NCBI GenBank assembly: GCA_963760735.1
Contig: CAVXEB010000007.1
Coordinates: 496,001 to 560,000, forward strand
From: CF-46 sp963760735
Lineage (GTDB): Bacteria; Chloroflexota; Limnocylindria; Limnocylindrales; CSP1-4
DNA length: 64,000 nucleotides
Direction: 5' to 3'
Notes under the pieces: model-generated
Database searches by the model: none
Seen by the model: the letters and a program-made list of their open reading frames with translations, nothing else
Told to the model about the DNA's origin: nothing
Made by a program: the position numbers and the translations under genes
Part shown: piece by piece, positions 18,101 to 26,416 of the stretch
Numbering within the stretch: the first letter of the stretch is position 1
How the letters are laid out: each line of letters begins with the position of its first letter

Positions 18101-18246
18101 GCGGCACCGGTTGCCGCGGCGACGGGGGCGATCGGGCCGGCCAGGCTCCACGCGAGTGCCACCGCGGCCATGACGACGGACCAACCTCGCGGGGCGCGCC
18201 GGGACGCATTCGCGGTCCTCGAACCGGAACGGCGATCGGGCTGCAC
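15187..18246 (-). CDS. Secreted subtilisin-family serine protease with Ig-like and C-terminal beta domains
   Basis: The 1019-residue protein starts at GTG 18246 with an Arg-rich n-region and a hydrophobic signal (about 22-47). An I9-like propeptide (about 70-145) precedes the S8 domain. Catalytic residues are Asp197 (VVDEGIQVDHPDL), His254 (HGTHVAG), oxyanion Asn318 (ATNDSWGG) and Ser431 (EGTSMAAPHV). From about 495 there are three bacterial Ig-like repeats of about 95 residues, each with a [FN]xEPV or SRSV element, GxxxxDF-like turns and a Cys pair in two of them. An FN3-like module (about 800-880) and a Ser/Thr-rich terminal beta domain (about 890-1019) complete it. It is exported and probably degrades extracellular protein at a surface or polymer. 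Confidence 0.93.
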   Translation of the reverse strand: MQPDRRSGSRTANASRRAPRGWSVVMAAVALAWSLAGPIAPVAAATGAASHQDPAAATTAARLAAKGRPTVPGVVLVGYKPGTPTRTRAAARRFVHATSARSLSPIAGGAEKLTLPSVVSADAAISALRSNPDVRYAEPDYILRTDASSNDPALTDGTLWGMLSAGSAHPNAFGIGAIDAWAQGVTGSRNVVVGVVDEGIQVDHPDLAANIWTNPWDPVNGIDDDGNGYVDDVHGWDFLHDDNSVYDGPATDYHGTHVAGTIGGVGGNGQGVVGVDWSVTMISAKFLEETGDTADAIRALDYLTDLKIRHGLHIVATNDSWGGGPFSQALTDAINRGGDQDILFVAAAGNSGIDDDGPQAFYPAASRCDKHYPSGAPRGWDCIVSVAAIGRGGTLAGFSNFGHTSVDLGAPGVDIVSTYPPSGYASLEGTSMAAPHVTGALALLASCDYGLTPAQLRADLLAAATPTAALTAWTASGRRLDVARLIDAHCGAGVPPSAVITGPSGIGVGTSFTETVSFSRSVTGLVPADFTVGGTSAGWAVGGVTGSGSGPYSVTLTSGGPTDGTVVLTLETGSVSDGTSTGPTIATAGPTVHIDRLAPTVTIVAPPSPTKLTTLTATVAFNEPVIGFGANDLWTSGTATGCAVGAPTALGPATFAVQITGCSEGTVALSMAADTVTDRSSNSGPTANATSSVVTIDRTAATATLTAPASPTRASSPAWALTFSEPVTGLAAGDFTRSGSAPACTVGVPVKTGATTYSVPVNGCGTGTVALNLKASSLTDLGANVSPVAPVDGGSIVVDHSLPTTGVPVVTTRVGAVVGGSVAPIRVAWSGADVGTGVVRYELQRSINGGSFTTFSTTLTSPSTTMGLSSGASIRVRVRAVDATGNVGAWVTGPTVVASLVQQTTSSIHYAGTWSTSRSTSYSGGSARASSKPSSSATWTFTGRGIALVSTMATTRGTVRIYLDGKYVTRVDMLASPTVFRAVAWQATWSSTRSRTIKVVVDGLIGRPRIDLDAFIVLK

Positions 18247-18465
18247 GAGGGTCGGACCTTCTCCATCCCCCGGTCACGGTCAGCGAGCTGTCCCGGTGAC
18301 GCGGGCATTCGCCGGCCGCTGCGCGCACCGGAGCCGGACGGAGGCTACAGGGTCCGGACCGGCGAATCAATCTGCCGATCGAGTGATATCGGGGCTGGAC
18401 GCCTCCGGTTCAGCGTGGCGACGCCTCGACGGCGCGCGACCGCGCGTGGTTCCGGCCCGACCGGG

Positions 18466-18471
18466 CAGAAT
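18466..18471 (+). promoter_or_regulatory. Candidate -10 box (CAGAAT) 6 nt before the LLM start
   Basis: CAGAAT ends 6 nt before ATG 18478, the same geometry as at several other first genes in this window, and there is no Shine-Dalgarno between. A clear -35 is not seen. A leaderless start is suggested. Confidence 0.45.
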
Positions 18472-18477
18472 CGCCCG

Positions 18478-19296
18478 ATGCGGTACGGCTTCCTCGTGAC
18501 CACCGGCGAGCCGCGCGTCGTGGCAGAGCTCGCCGAGACCGCGGAGCGCCATGGCTGGGACGGCGTCTTCACCTGGGACGGGATCGCCGTCGGCAACGTC
18601 GAGACGTACGACCCGTGGGTCCTCATGGCGGCGATGGCCATGCGCACCGAGCGCGTCCGGCTCGGCGCGATCCTCACGCCGCCCGCACGCCGTCGGCCCT
18701 GGAAGCTCGCCCGGGAGACGGCGACGCTCGACCGGCTGTCCGGGGGGCGATTGGTGCTGCCGGTCGGGCTGGGTACGCTCGACGACCTGGGGTTCGGCAA
18801 CGTCGGCGAGGCGACCGAGGCGCGGGTCCGGGCGGAGCGACTCGACGAATCGCTCGGGATCCTCCAGGGCCTCTGGACGGGCGAGCCGTTCGGGTTCGAG
18901 GGCCGCCATTTCCGGTTCGAGCCGATGACATTCCGCCCGACACCGATCCAGCGCCCGCGGATCCCGATCTGGGTCGCCGCGACGCTGGCCAGCGATCGCT
19001 CCGTCGCTCGGGCCCTCCGCTTCGATGGGATCCTGCCGCAGACCGCCGACCCGGGACGGATCCGCGAGCTCGCAACCCTCGTCGCGGCGTCGCGGCTCGA
19101 CGCGGACGCTCCCCCGTTCGAGATCGTCGTCGAGGGAACGACGAACCCCGCGGACGGCAACGATCTGGATCGCGTCGGGGCACTCGCCGACGCCGGCGCG
19201 ACGTGGTGGATCGAGTCCGACTGGCAGGGCGCCACCGTGGGCTCGCTGCGCGAGCGGATCGCCGGCGGCCCGCCACGAGGTCCGGGCGAACGCTGA
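18478..19296 (+). CDS. LLM-class (luciferase-like) flavin/F420-dependent oxidoreductase
   Basis: The frame extends upstream, but the luciferase-like TIM barrel begins at ATG 18478 (MRYGFLVTTGEP), giving 272 residues. Landmarks are AELAETAERHGWDGVFTWDG (about 18-37), DPWVLMAAMAMRTERVRLGAI (about 45-65), the LARETATLDRLSGGRLVLPVGLG segment (about 77-99) and RPRIPIWVAA (about 159). Such enzymes use FMN or F420 as hydride carrier. The subgroup and substrate are not visible. The gene is divergent from the subtilase (231 bp between them) and convergent with the ABC exporter operon. Confidence 0.88.
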   Translation: MRYGFLVTTGEPRVVAELAETAERHGWDGVFTWDGIAVGNVETYDPWVLMAAMAMRTERVRLGAILTPPARRRPWKLARETATLDRLSGGRLVLPVGLGTLDDLGFGNVGEATEARVRAERLDESLGILQGLWTGEPFGFEGRHFRFEPMTFRPTPIQRPRIPIWVAATLASDRSVARALRFDGILPQTADPGRIRELATLVAASRLDADAPPFEIVVEGTTNPADGNDLDRVGALADAGATWWIESDWQGATVGSLRERIAGGPPRGPGER

Positions 19297-19318
19297 GACC
19301 GCGCCGGGGACGCGCGGG

Positions 19319-21229
19319 TCAGACGGCCTCGGCGAGGGCCCCAGTGAACTGGCTCTGGTAGAGGTCGGCGTAGGCACCGCCGCGCGCCAGCAGCTGGTCG
19401 TGGCTGCCCTGCTCCACGATCCGGCCCTTCTCCATCACGAGGATCGTGTCGGCATCGCGGATCGTCGACAGCCGGTGGGCGATCACGAAGGTCGTCCGGC
19501 CCTTCATCAGCCGGGCCATCGCCTTCTGGATCAGGACCTCGGTCCGGGTGTCGACCGAGGACGTCGCCTCGTCGAGGATCAGGATCGGCGGGTCGGCCAG
19601 GAAGGCCCGGGCGATCGTCAGGAGCTGCTTCTCGCCGGCCGAGACGTTCGTCGCGTCGTCGTCGATCACGGTGTCGTAGCCCTCCGTCAGCGTCCGGGCG
19701 AAGTGGTCGACGTGGGCTGCCTCCGCCGCCGCGTGGATCTCGTCCTCGGTGGCGTCGAGCCGGCCGTAGGCGATGTTCTCGCGGATCGTTCCGTGGAACA
19801 GCCAGGTGTCCTGGAGGACCATGCCGAAGGCCCGCCGCAGGGCGTCCCGATGGAGGTCCCGGGTATCGATCCCGTCGATCGTGATCCGCCCCTCGTCGAG
19901 CTCGTAGAACCGCATCAGGAGGTTGACGAGGGTCGTCTTGCCCGCCCCGGTGGGCCCGACGATCGCGACCGTCCGACCGGCATTGACATTGAGGGTCAGG
20001 TCTTCGATCAGGGGCCGCTCGAGCTCGTAGCGGAACGAGACGCCATCGAACGCGACCGCGCCGACCGGCTCGCGGAACGCGGGCGCGGCAACGGGCTCGG
20101 GCGACTCCTCCTTCTCGTCGAGCAGCTCGAAGACCCGCTCGGCCGACGCGACGGCCGACTGCAGGACGTTGACGACGCTCGCGAGCTGGATGATCGGGAA
20201 GGTGAACTGGCGGGAGTACTGGATGAACGCCACGACGTCGCCGAGGCTCATCTGGCCGGACGCGACCTGGAGGCCGCCGACGACCGCGATCGTGACGTAG
20301 TTCAGGTTCGAGATGAAGCTCATCACGGGCTGGATCGTCCCGGAGATGAACTGCGCCTTCCGGCTCGCCTCGTACAGCCGGGCGTTCTCCTCGCCGAACC
20401 GCTCGATGGCCTCCGGCTGGCGGCCGAAGACCTTCACGATCGAATGGCCGGTGTGCATCTCCTCGACGTGCCCGTTCAGGGCGCCGGTCGACGCCCACTG
20501 GGCGACGAACTGCTGCTGCGACCGCTTGACGATGAAGACCGTCGCGAACAGCGACACGGGGACCACGAGCAGCGAGACCACGGCCAGGAGCGGGCTGATC
20601 AGGAACATCAGGATCAGCACGCCGACGATCGTCAGCAGCGACGTGACGAGCTGGGTCAGGCTCTGCTGGAGCGACTGGCCGATGTTGTCGATGTCGTTCG
20701 TGACGCGGCTGAGCAGGTCGCCCCTGGGATGGCTGTCGAAGTAGCGAAGCGGCAGCCGGCCGAGCTTCTCATCGGCTTCCGTGCGGAGGCGGAGGACGCT
20801 CCGCTGGGTGACGCCGGCCATGATCCAGGCCTGGGCCCAGCTGAAGATCGCGCTGGCGATGTAGACGGCCGCCAGCGTGAGCAGGATCGAGCCAAGCTGG
20901 GCGAAGTCGATCCCGACGCCCGGCGTCAGCGTCATCGCCGAGAGCATGTCGGCCTGCTGGGTCTGACCCTGCAGGCGGAGGCCCGCCTCGATCTGGGCCT
21001 GGGTGGCTCCGGCGGGCAGCTGCTTGCTGATCGCGCCCTCGAAGATCACGTTGATCGCGTTGGCCAGGATCTTCGGACCGATCACCGCGAAGAACACGCT
21101 GATGACGGCGAACACGAAGACGAAGACGATCCGGAGCGCCTCGGGGCGGAGGAACCCGAACAGGCGGATCAGCGAGCCGCGGAAGTCCTTCGACTTGGCG
21201 GGCGGCAGCCCCATCCCCATGCCGAACAT
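19319..21229 (-). CDS. ABC multidrug-type exporter half, membrane + ATPase (second subunit); start uncertain
   Basis: From ATG 21229 the protein has 636 residues: an ABC type-1 membrane domain with six helices (about 30-340) and an ATPase with Walker A GPTGAGKTT (about 428), signature NVSAGEKQLL (about 533; LSGGE replaced by VSAGE), Walker B ILILDEATSSVD (about 551) and H-loop VIAHRLST. Relatives carry a Gly/Pro-rich leader before MGMG..KAKDF. Here such a leader is encoded upstream but in two frames: an ATG at 21428 overlaps the stop of the first subunit as ATGA but runs out of frame near 21310-21330. Either the gene starts at 21229 or a 1-base indel splits the leader. It pairs with the next gene as a heterodimeric exporter. 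Confidence 0.9.
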   Translation of the reverse strand: MFGMGMGLPPAKSKDFRGSLIRLFGFLRPEALRIVFVFVFAVISVFFAVIGPKILANAINVIFEGAISKQLPAGATQAQIEAGLRLQGQTQQADMLSAMTLTPGVGIDFAQLGSILLTLAAVYIASAIFSWAQAWIMAGVTQRSVLRLRTEADEKLGRLPLRYFDSHPRGDLLSRVTNDIDNIGQSLQQSLTQLVTSLLTIVGVLILMFLISPLLAVVSLLVVPVSLFATVFIVKRSQQQFVAQWASTGALNGHVEEMHTGHSIVKVFGRQPEAIERFGEENARLYEASRKAQFISGTIQPVMSFISNLNYVTIAVVGGLQVASGQMSLGDVVAFIQYSRQFTFPIIQLASVVNVLQSAVASAERVFELLDEKEESPEPVAAPAFREPVGAVAFDGVSFRYELERPLIEDLTLNVNAGRTVAIVGPTGAGKTTLVNLLMRFYELDEGRITIDGIDTRDLHRDALRRAFGMVLQDTWLFHGTIRENIAYGRLDATEDEIHAAAEAAHVDHFARTLTEGYDTVIDDDATNVSAGEKQLLTIARAFLADPPILILDEATSSVDTRTEVLIQKAMARLMKGRTTFVIAHRLSTIRDADTILVMEKGRIVEQGSHDQLLARGGAYADLYQSQFTGALAEAV

Positions 21230-21424
21230 GCCCGGCCCACCGGGCCGGCGAGCGCCCGGGCCGGCCGCGGCTGCTCCGGCCGGGCCACCCGGTCGTGCGC
21301 CGTCGCCGCCGGCCGGTGCGCCGGGGAACGCCGCCGCCGGGCCGCGTGGCGCCGCCCGACGCGCCGGCGCCCGTGCCGTTGCCGCTCGTGCCGTTGCCGC
21401 CCGCTGCGTCGCCGGGACGCCCGC

Positions 21425-23167
21425 TCATGCGACGGCCTCCGACTCGGACAGCTGGGAGTAGACGATCTCGCGATAGGTCTCGTTCGAGTCGAGCAGCTCG
21501 CGATGGGTCCCGATCCCGACGATCGCCCCGTCATCCATGACGATGATCTGGTCGGCGTTGAGGATCGTCCCGACCCGCTGCGCGACGATGATCACCGTCG
21601 CGTGGCCGAGCTCCCGCTCGAGGGCGGCGCGGAGCCGCGCGTCGGTCGCGAAGTCGAGCGCGCTGAAGCTGTCGTCGAAGATGTAGAGCGGGGCGTCCTT
21701 GATGATCGCCCGGGCGATCGACAGCCGCTGCCGCTGGCCGCCCGAGACGTTCGAGCCGCCCTGGACGATCGGGGCATCGAGCTGGCCGTCCATCTCGCTC
21801 ACGAAGTCGCGGCCCTGGGCGATCTCGAGGGCTCGCCACAGGTCGTCGTCGTCGGCGTCTGCCTTGCCGAAGCGGAGGTTCGAGGCGACGGTCCCGGAGA
21901 ACAGGAACGCCTTCTGCGGGATGACGCCCATCCGCGACCAGAGCTCGTTGCGGTCCATGGCCCGGACGTCCACGCCGTCGACGAGGACCGTGCCGGCCGT
22001 CGCGTCGTAGAAGCGCGGGATCAGGTTGATCAGGGTCGACTTGCCGCTGCCGGTGCTGCCGACGATCGCGGTGGTCTTGCCGGGCTCCGCCCGGAACGAG
22101 ATCGATCGGAGGACCGGCTGCTCCGCGCCCGGGTAGCGGAACTCGACGTCGCGGAACTCGATGACGCCCTTGTCGGGCCCGTCGTCGGCGGGCACGACCG
22201 GGTTCGCCGGGTCGTGGATCGACGGCTCGGTCTCGAGGACTTCCTGGATCCGCGCCGACGACACCGCCGCGCGCGGGATGAGGATGAACATGAAGACGGC
22301 CGTCAGGACGGCGAACAGGATCTGGAAGAGGTACTGCAGGAACGCGGTGAGGTTGCCGATCGGGAGGTCGCCGGACTCGACGCGCATGGCGCCGAACCAG
22401 AGGACGGCGACGGTCGAGAGGTTGAAGATCGCGAAGATCACCGGCTGGGTGATCGCGAAGACGCGGGTCGCCGAGAGCTGGACGTCGTAGAGATCGCGGC
22501 TCGCGGTCTCGAACCGGGCCTCCTCATGACGCGTTCGCACGAACGCCCGGATCACGCGGACGCCGGACAGCGTCTCGCGCATCACCTGGTTGATCCGGTC
22601 GATCTTCGTCTGGGTGGCGCGGAACAGCGGGATGAGCCGGAGCATCGTGAGGATGATCACGACGGCCATCGCCGGCAGGATGAGCAGGAGGAGGCCCGAC
22701 AGCGGGACGTCGGTCCGGAGCGCCATGAAGACCCCGCCGACGATCAGGATCGGGGCCGAGACCATGATCGTGAGGGCGACGAACACGACCTGCTGGACCT
22801 GCTGGACATCGTTCGTGTTGCGGGTGATCAGGGTGGCAGGGCCGAAGGTGTTGACCTCGACCTGGCTGAACGACTCGACCTGCGTGAACACCGCGGCGCG
22901 GACGTCCCGGCCGAAGCCCATCGCGACCTGGGAGCTGAAGTACACCGCAGCGATCGCGGTCAGGCCGATGATGGCCGTGACCACGAGCATCAAGGCGCCG
23001 ACCCGGAGGATGTACGCCGTGTCGCCCTTGACGACCCCGTTGTTGATGATGTCGCCCTGGAGGTCCGGCAGGTAGAGGTTGCCGATCGCGCCGACGAGCA
23101 GCAGGGCCGTCACGATCACGAGCTGCGCCGTGTACGGGCGAAGGTACGTCCGCAGGAGCGGGATCAT
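21425..23167 (-). CDS. ABC multidrug-type exporter half, membrane + ATPase (first subunit)
   Basis: ATG 23167 overlaps the MarR stop as ATGA, which fixes the start and gives 580 residues. The type-1 ABC membrane domain (about 1-310, six helices) is followed by an ATPase: Walker A GSTGSGKST (about 372), Q-loop VIPQKAFLF, signature NVSGGQRQRL (about 470), and Walker B IFDDSFSALD (about 496), where the usual catalytic Glu is Ser (DDS instead of DEA/DEP). H-loop VAQRVGT also lacks the His (Gln). The partner subunit has the intact Glu and His, so this looks like the degenerate half of a heterodimeric exporter with one active site, as in BmrCD or TM287/288 systems. Confidence 0.93.
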   Translation of the reverse strand: MIPLLRTYLRPYTAQLVIVTALLLVGAIGNLYLPDLQGDIINNGVVKGDTAYILRVGALMLVVTAIIGLTAIAAVYFSSQVAMGFGRDVRAAVFTQVESFSQVEVNTFGPATLITRNTNDVQQVQQVVFVALTIMVSAPILIVGGVFMALRTDVPLSGLLLLILPAMAVVIILTMLRLIPLFRATQTKIDRINQVMRETLSGVRVIRAFVRTRHEEARFETASRDLYDVQLSATRVFAITQPVIFAIFNLSTVAVLWFGAMRVESGDLPIGNLTAFLQYLFQILFAVLTAVFMFILIPRAAVSSARIQEVLETEPSIHDPANPVVPADDGPDKGVIEFRDVEFRYPGAEQPVLRSISFRAEPGKTTAIVGSTGSGKSTLINLIPRFYDATAGTVLVDGVDVRAMDRNELWSRMGVIPQKAFLFSGTVASNLRFGKADADDDDLWRALEIAQGRDFVSEMDGQLDAPIVQGGSNVSGGQRQRLSIARAIIKDAPLYIFDDSFSALDFATDARLRAALERELGHATVIIVAQRVGTILNADQIIVMDDGAIVGIGTHRELLDSNETYREIVYSQLSESEAVA

Positions 23168-23733
23168 CGGCCGGCCTCCGGCGGGGAGGATGCGACGGGG
23201 GTCGTGAGCGCCGGTTCGACGATCGGCCCGGCGGGTGCGTCGAGGTGCAGGGACTCCCGGGCGGCGCGCACCGCGCGGAGCCCGGTGAGGAAGCCGTGGA
23301 GCTCCTCGTCCGACAGCTTCCCGAGCAGCTGCGTCAGGTGCTCCCGGCGCTGCAGCATCATGTCCTGGAAGACCGCGAGCCCGGTCGCGGTCGGCACGAC
23401 GAGGACGACCCGGCGGTCCTCGCGGTCGTGCTCGCGCTCGACGAGGCGACGCTCCTCCATCCGGCTCACGATCCCGGTCGTGCTCGCGACCGACACGTCG
23501 AGCGTGTCGGCGAGCTTCGACATCGGGAGCGGCCCCTCGGCCTCGAGGACCGTCAGGACGTGGAGATGGATCAGGCTCAGCGACCCCTTCAACCACGACC
23601 GGAAGACCTTGACCCGGTCGCGCGGGCTCCAGGACGTCATCTCGCCGACGAGCTCGGCGATGACGACGTCGCGGCCAGGTGGGGTCGATGCGCCGCCGGA
23701 ATCGCTCTCGTCGGCGCTGATATTCAATGACAC
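23164..23733 (-). CDS. MarR-family repressor of the ABC exporter operon
   Basis: The 189-residue protein starts at GTG 23733. It has the MarR winged helix: dimer helix (about 38-60), LTVLEAEGPLPMSKLADTLDVS (about 59-80), recognition helix ASTTGIVSRMEERRLVERE (about 82-100) and wing DREDRRVVLVV (about 103-113). Its stop overlaps the first exporter subunit (ATGA), so regulator and pump form one operon. A perfect palindrome lies exactly over its start codon, behind a promoter placed for a leaderless message, consistent with autorepression relieved by a drug-like ligand. Confidence 0.9.
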   Translation of the reverse strand: MSLNISADESDSGGASTPPGRDVVIAELVGEMTSWSPRDRVKVFRSWLKGSLSLIHLHVLTVLEAEGPLPMSKLADTLDVSVASTTGIVSRMEERRLVEREHDREDRRVVLVVPTATGLAVFQDMMLQRREHLTQLLGKLSDEELHGFLTGLRAVRAARESLHLDAPAGPIVEPALTTPVASSPPEAGR

Positions 23734-23769
23734 ATTGACAATCTACGCCACGTGCAAGGACGACGTCAA
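23724..23769 (-). promoter_or_regulatory. MarR promoter and operator palindrome over the start codon
   Basis: On the minus strand TTGACG (23769-23764), 18 nt, then TAGATT (23745-23740) form a promoter whose start point falls 6 nt later, on the GTG start codon. The palindrome TCAATG-ACA-CATTGA (23724-23738) covers that point, typical of a MarR autoregulatory operator. Confidence 0.7.
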
Positions 23770-23856
23770 ACGCGGCTCCGACGCCCCCGGCCGCGGACGT
23801 GCCGAGGCCGCGACCCGTGCCGCGGGTCGCCGCCTCGGTCGGCGTCCGGCCGCCGC

Positions 23857-25275
23857 TCAGGCCGGCCGGATGTTCTGGTTCAGCCGGAACAGGTTCGACG
23901 GGTCGTGGCGGCGCTTGATCGCGGCGAGCGACTCGTAGGCTCCGTTGGGGTAGGCGGACCGGATCCGCTCCTCGCCCTCGGCCCCGAGGAAGTTCGCGTA
24001 GACGCCGGTCATCCGGCTCAGGAAGGCCGAGAAGAACGCCGACGTCCAGGTGTCGCTGGGCGTCGGGTCGCCGTCGATCTCGAACATCGCCATCGCTGCG
24101 ACGAGCACCCCGGCATCACGCTGGGCGAAGGCGGTCGCATCGGCGTCGACGCGGGCCATCGCCCCGCCCAGCACCCGGATCTGGGTGATGACGGCCGGGC
24201 TGGGCCCGTGCTGCATGAACTCGACGATCGTCTGCGCGTCGGCCAGGTCCACGTCGTCGGCGAACCACGAGCGGATGCTGCCGCCGCCCCGGGCGGCGCC
24301 TTCGGCCGTGAACTGGTAGATCGCCGGGTAGGGCATCGGCCCGACGAGGTCGGCGATCGGCTCGGCGAGCGCCCGGATCGGTGCCCACGCGGCCGCGCCG
24401 GCCTCGAGGTCGCCCGCATGGACGCCGAGGACCATCACGGCCAGCTCGCCGACGCGGTCCGGCGGGATGAACGGCGCCGGCGGAGCCGGCATGACGAAGT
24501 TGATCAGTGTCAGCTCGTCGGGCGCCGCCTTGGCGGCCTGGACGAGACCCGCGATCACGTCGGCCGTCGCCGGCAGCACGAGTCCGCCACCGAGGACCAG
24601 GCCGACGTCCACGAGGCGGTAGACGAACCGGGTCACGACAGCGACGTTGCCGCCGCCGCCGCGGATCGCCCAGAACAGGTCGGGGTGGCGCTCCTCGTCC
24701 ACGGTCAGGATCCGGCCGTCGGCCGTCACGATCTCGGCCGCGACCAGGTTGTCGATCGTCAGGCCGAACTTCCGGGTCAGGAAGCCGATCCCGCCACCGG
24801 TCGTCAGCCCGCCGATCCCGACGCTGCCCGTGTCGCCGAACGGAACGGCGAGCCCGTGCTCGGCGGCGGCCGCGGTCACCTCCCCGGCGGTCAGCCCGGG
24901 CTGGGCCCAGGCGAGTCGCCGATCGGGGTCGATCAGGAGGCCCTTCATCGGCGACAGGTCGAGGACGATCCCGCCCTCGGATGTGCCGTGGCCGGCGAGG
25001 CTGTGGCCGCCACTCCGGACGGCGAGCTCGAGGCCCGTCTCGGACGCGAGCGTGACCGTGCGGGCGACATCGGCCGCGTCGGCCGCACGGACGACGATCG
25101 TCGGGACGCGGTCGAAGCGGCTGTTGTGGACCTGGCGGGCCTCGTCGAACGCCTCGTCACCCGGCACGACGAGCGTGCCGGTCAGGGAGGCGGCGAACGC
25201 CTCGAGGACCTCCGGTGTGAGCGCGGGGACCGCGGCGGGGGAGGCGTCGAAGGAGCGCGGGCGGGCGGCTTCCAT
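23857..25275 (-). CDS. FAD-linked oxidase, berberine-bridge (BBE) type
   Basis: The 472-residue protein has a PCMH-type FAD domain: the covalent-FAD histidine in AVRSGGHSLAGH (His about 91), VAWAQPGLTAGEV-like segment, GDTGSVGIGGLTTGGGIG (about 146-163), and the C-terminal BBE motif with IKRRHDPSNLFRLNQNI (about 452-468). The second covalent cysteine of two-link enzymes is replaced by Thr in GDTG, so one 8-alpha-histidyl link is expected. There is no signal peptide. ATG 25275 is preceded by GGAGTGA at Shine-Dalgarno distance. Substrates of this family are sugars, alcohols or aromatic natural products; here unknown. Confidence 0.9.
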   Translation of the reverse strand: MEAARPRSFDASPAAVPALTPEVLEAFAASLTGTLVVPGDEAFDEARQVHNSRFDRVPTIVVRAADAADVARTVTLASETGLELAVRSGGHSLAGHGTSEGGIVLDLSPMKGLLIDPDRRLAWAQPGLTAGEVTAAAAEHGLAVPFGDTGSVGIGGLTTGGGIGFLTRKFGLTIDNLVAAEIVTADGRILTVDEERHPDLFWAIRGGGGNVAVVTRFVYRLVDVGLVLGGGLVLPATADVIAGLVQAAKAAPDELTLINFVMPAPPAPFIPPDRVGELAVMVLGVHAGDLEAGAAAWAPIRALAEPIADLVGPMPYPAIYQFTAEGAARGGGSIRSWFADDVDLADAQTIVEFMQHGPSPAVITQIRVLGGAMARVDADATAFAQRDAGVLVAAMAMFEIDGDPTPSDTWTSAFFSAFLSRMTGVYANFLGAEGEERIRSAYPNGAYESLAAIKRRHDPSNLFRLNQNIRPA

Positions 25276-25436
25276 GGATGGTCACTCCGTGAGGTCGATC
25301 GAGTGGACGAGGGGGCGCGTTGCACCGACCGTACGGAGCGGGAACCGATGAGAGAGCCGACGGGGACCGACATCCCGGGGTCGCCGTCCGGCGTGAACCG
25401 GACTGGACGGATGACGATGTGGATGCCGGGCCGTAC

Positions 25437-25460
25437 GGTCGTGCGGTCGTGCGGTCGTGC
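25437..25460 (+). repeat. Three tandem 8-bp units (GGTCGTGC)
   Basis: Three perfect GGTCGTGC units lie in the 193-bp gap between the Lon-N gene and the BBE oxidase gene. Nothing else is recognisable in this gap. Possibly slippage-prone sequence with no role. Confidence 0.7.
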
Positions 25461-25468
25461 GGTGGGCG

Positions 25469-26254
25469 TCAGCTCCGTCGCGAGCCGAGAAGACGGGCGT
25501 CGGGGTTGAACAGGCGCAGCCGGCGCTCGAGGAGGAATGTCTCCCGATCGATGACCGCGAGCAGGCTCCGGAGGCGGGCCTCGCTCGTCGCCGCCTCGAG
25601 CAGTGCCTGTCGCCGCGGCGCCTCGACCTGGACGATGCCGGCGAGCAGGTAGGACAGGATCGTCGGGTCGTCCGGGATCGTGACTCGCCGCTTCCGTGGT
25701 GCGTCCGCGTCCGCATCGCCGACGCCGGTGTCCTCGTCGGGGGTCTCGGCCGCGTCGACGGCGGCCGTCTCCTCGTCCTCGTCCTCGGTCTCCACCTCGA
25801 CCCGGACGTCGATCTCGTCGGCCGTCTCGCCGGACCGCGGCTGGAGGAGCTCCAGGTAGGTGACGAAGCGCCGCGTCGCGGTCATCGCGAGGCGCTGGGC
25901 GACCGCCGGATCTCCCACCTGCTCGTCGAGGACCGCGACCTCCGCGACGAGGTACGGCCGTTTCGTCGCGACGACGCGCTGGATCTCGAACCGCCGGGTC
26001 CCGACGATCAGGAGATCGAACCGGCCGTCCTCGTACGTCCCGGCGTCGCGGATCTCGGCGATCGTCCCGATCCCGGTGAAGCTGATCGCCCCCGTCCCGA
26101 CCTCCCGGCCCTCGCGGATCAGCACGACGCCGAACGGCGAGGACGTGTCGATGCAGTGTCGGACCAGGGCGCGATAGCGGTCCTCGAAGATGTGGAGGGG
26201 CAGGGCGATGCCCGGACAGAGGACCGTGTTCAGCGGGAAGAGGGGCAGTTCCAT
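25469..26254 (-). CDS. Lon N-terminal (substrate-binding) domain protein without protease
   Basis: The 261-residue protein is a stand-alone Lon-N domain. It begins MELPLFPLNTVLCPG, continues LPLHIFEDRYRALVRHC (about 19-35), PFGVVLIREG (about 40), and has the FDLLIVGTRRFEI segment (about 79) of the PUA-like half. An acidic insert (about 147-180, mostly Glu/Asp/Thr/Ala) divides the helical bundle (about 195-255). No AAA or Ser-Lys protease domain follows. Such proteins are widespread and poorly understood, perhaps acting as adaptors or in cereblon-like ligand binding. The gene is divergent from the lipid-synthesis fusion gene (162 bp apart). Confidence 0.88.
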   Translation of the reverse strand: MELPLFPLNTVLCPGIALPLHIFEDRYRALVRHCIDTSSPFGVVLIREGREVGTGAISFTGIGTIAEIRDAGTYEDGRFDLLIVGTRRFEIQRVVATKRPYLVAEVAVLDEQVGDPAVAQRLAMTATRRFVTYLELLQPRSGETADEIDVRVEVETEDEDEETAAVDAAETPDEDTGVGDADADAPRKRRVTIPDDPTILSYLLAGIVQVEAPRRQALLEAATSEARLRSLLAVIDRETFLLERRLRLFNPDARLLGSRRS

Positions 26255-26416
26255 CCGGCGGTCAACCCGTGCAGGCGTCGGGTGGATCGGGCGCAGGTCG
26301 CCGCGTCCATCGGGAGTCTATGCGTTCGCGCCGGGCCGACGCGCGCTGTCGGGCGTTTGACAGCTCGCGACCTCCCGCAGGCGCAACGGTGCCCTGATCA
26401 TTGCGTCGAGGGGTAC

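Noticed and set aside
19025..23938. A 1637-codon plus-strand open frame
   Set aside because: It spans two ABC exporter genes and a MarR gene encoded on the other strand and has the acidic, Asp/Arg/Val-rich composition of antisense frames.
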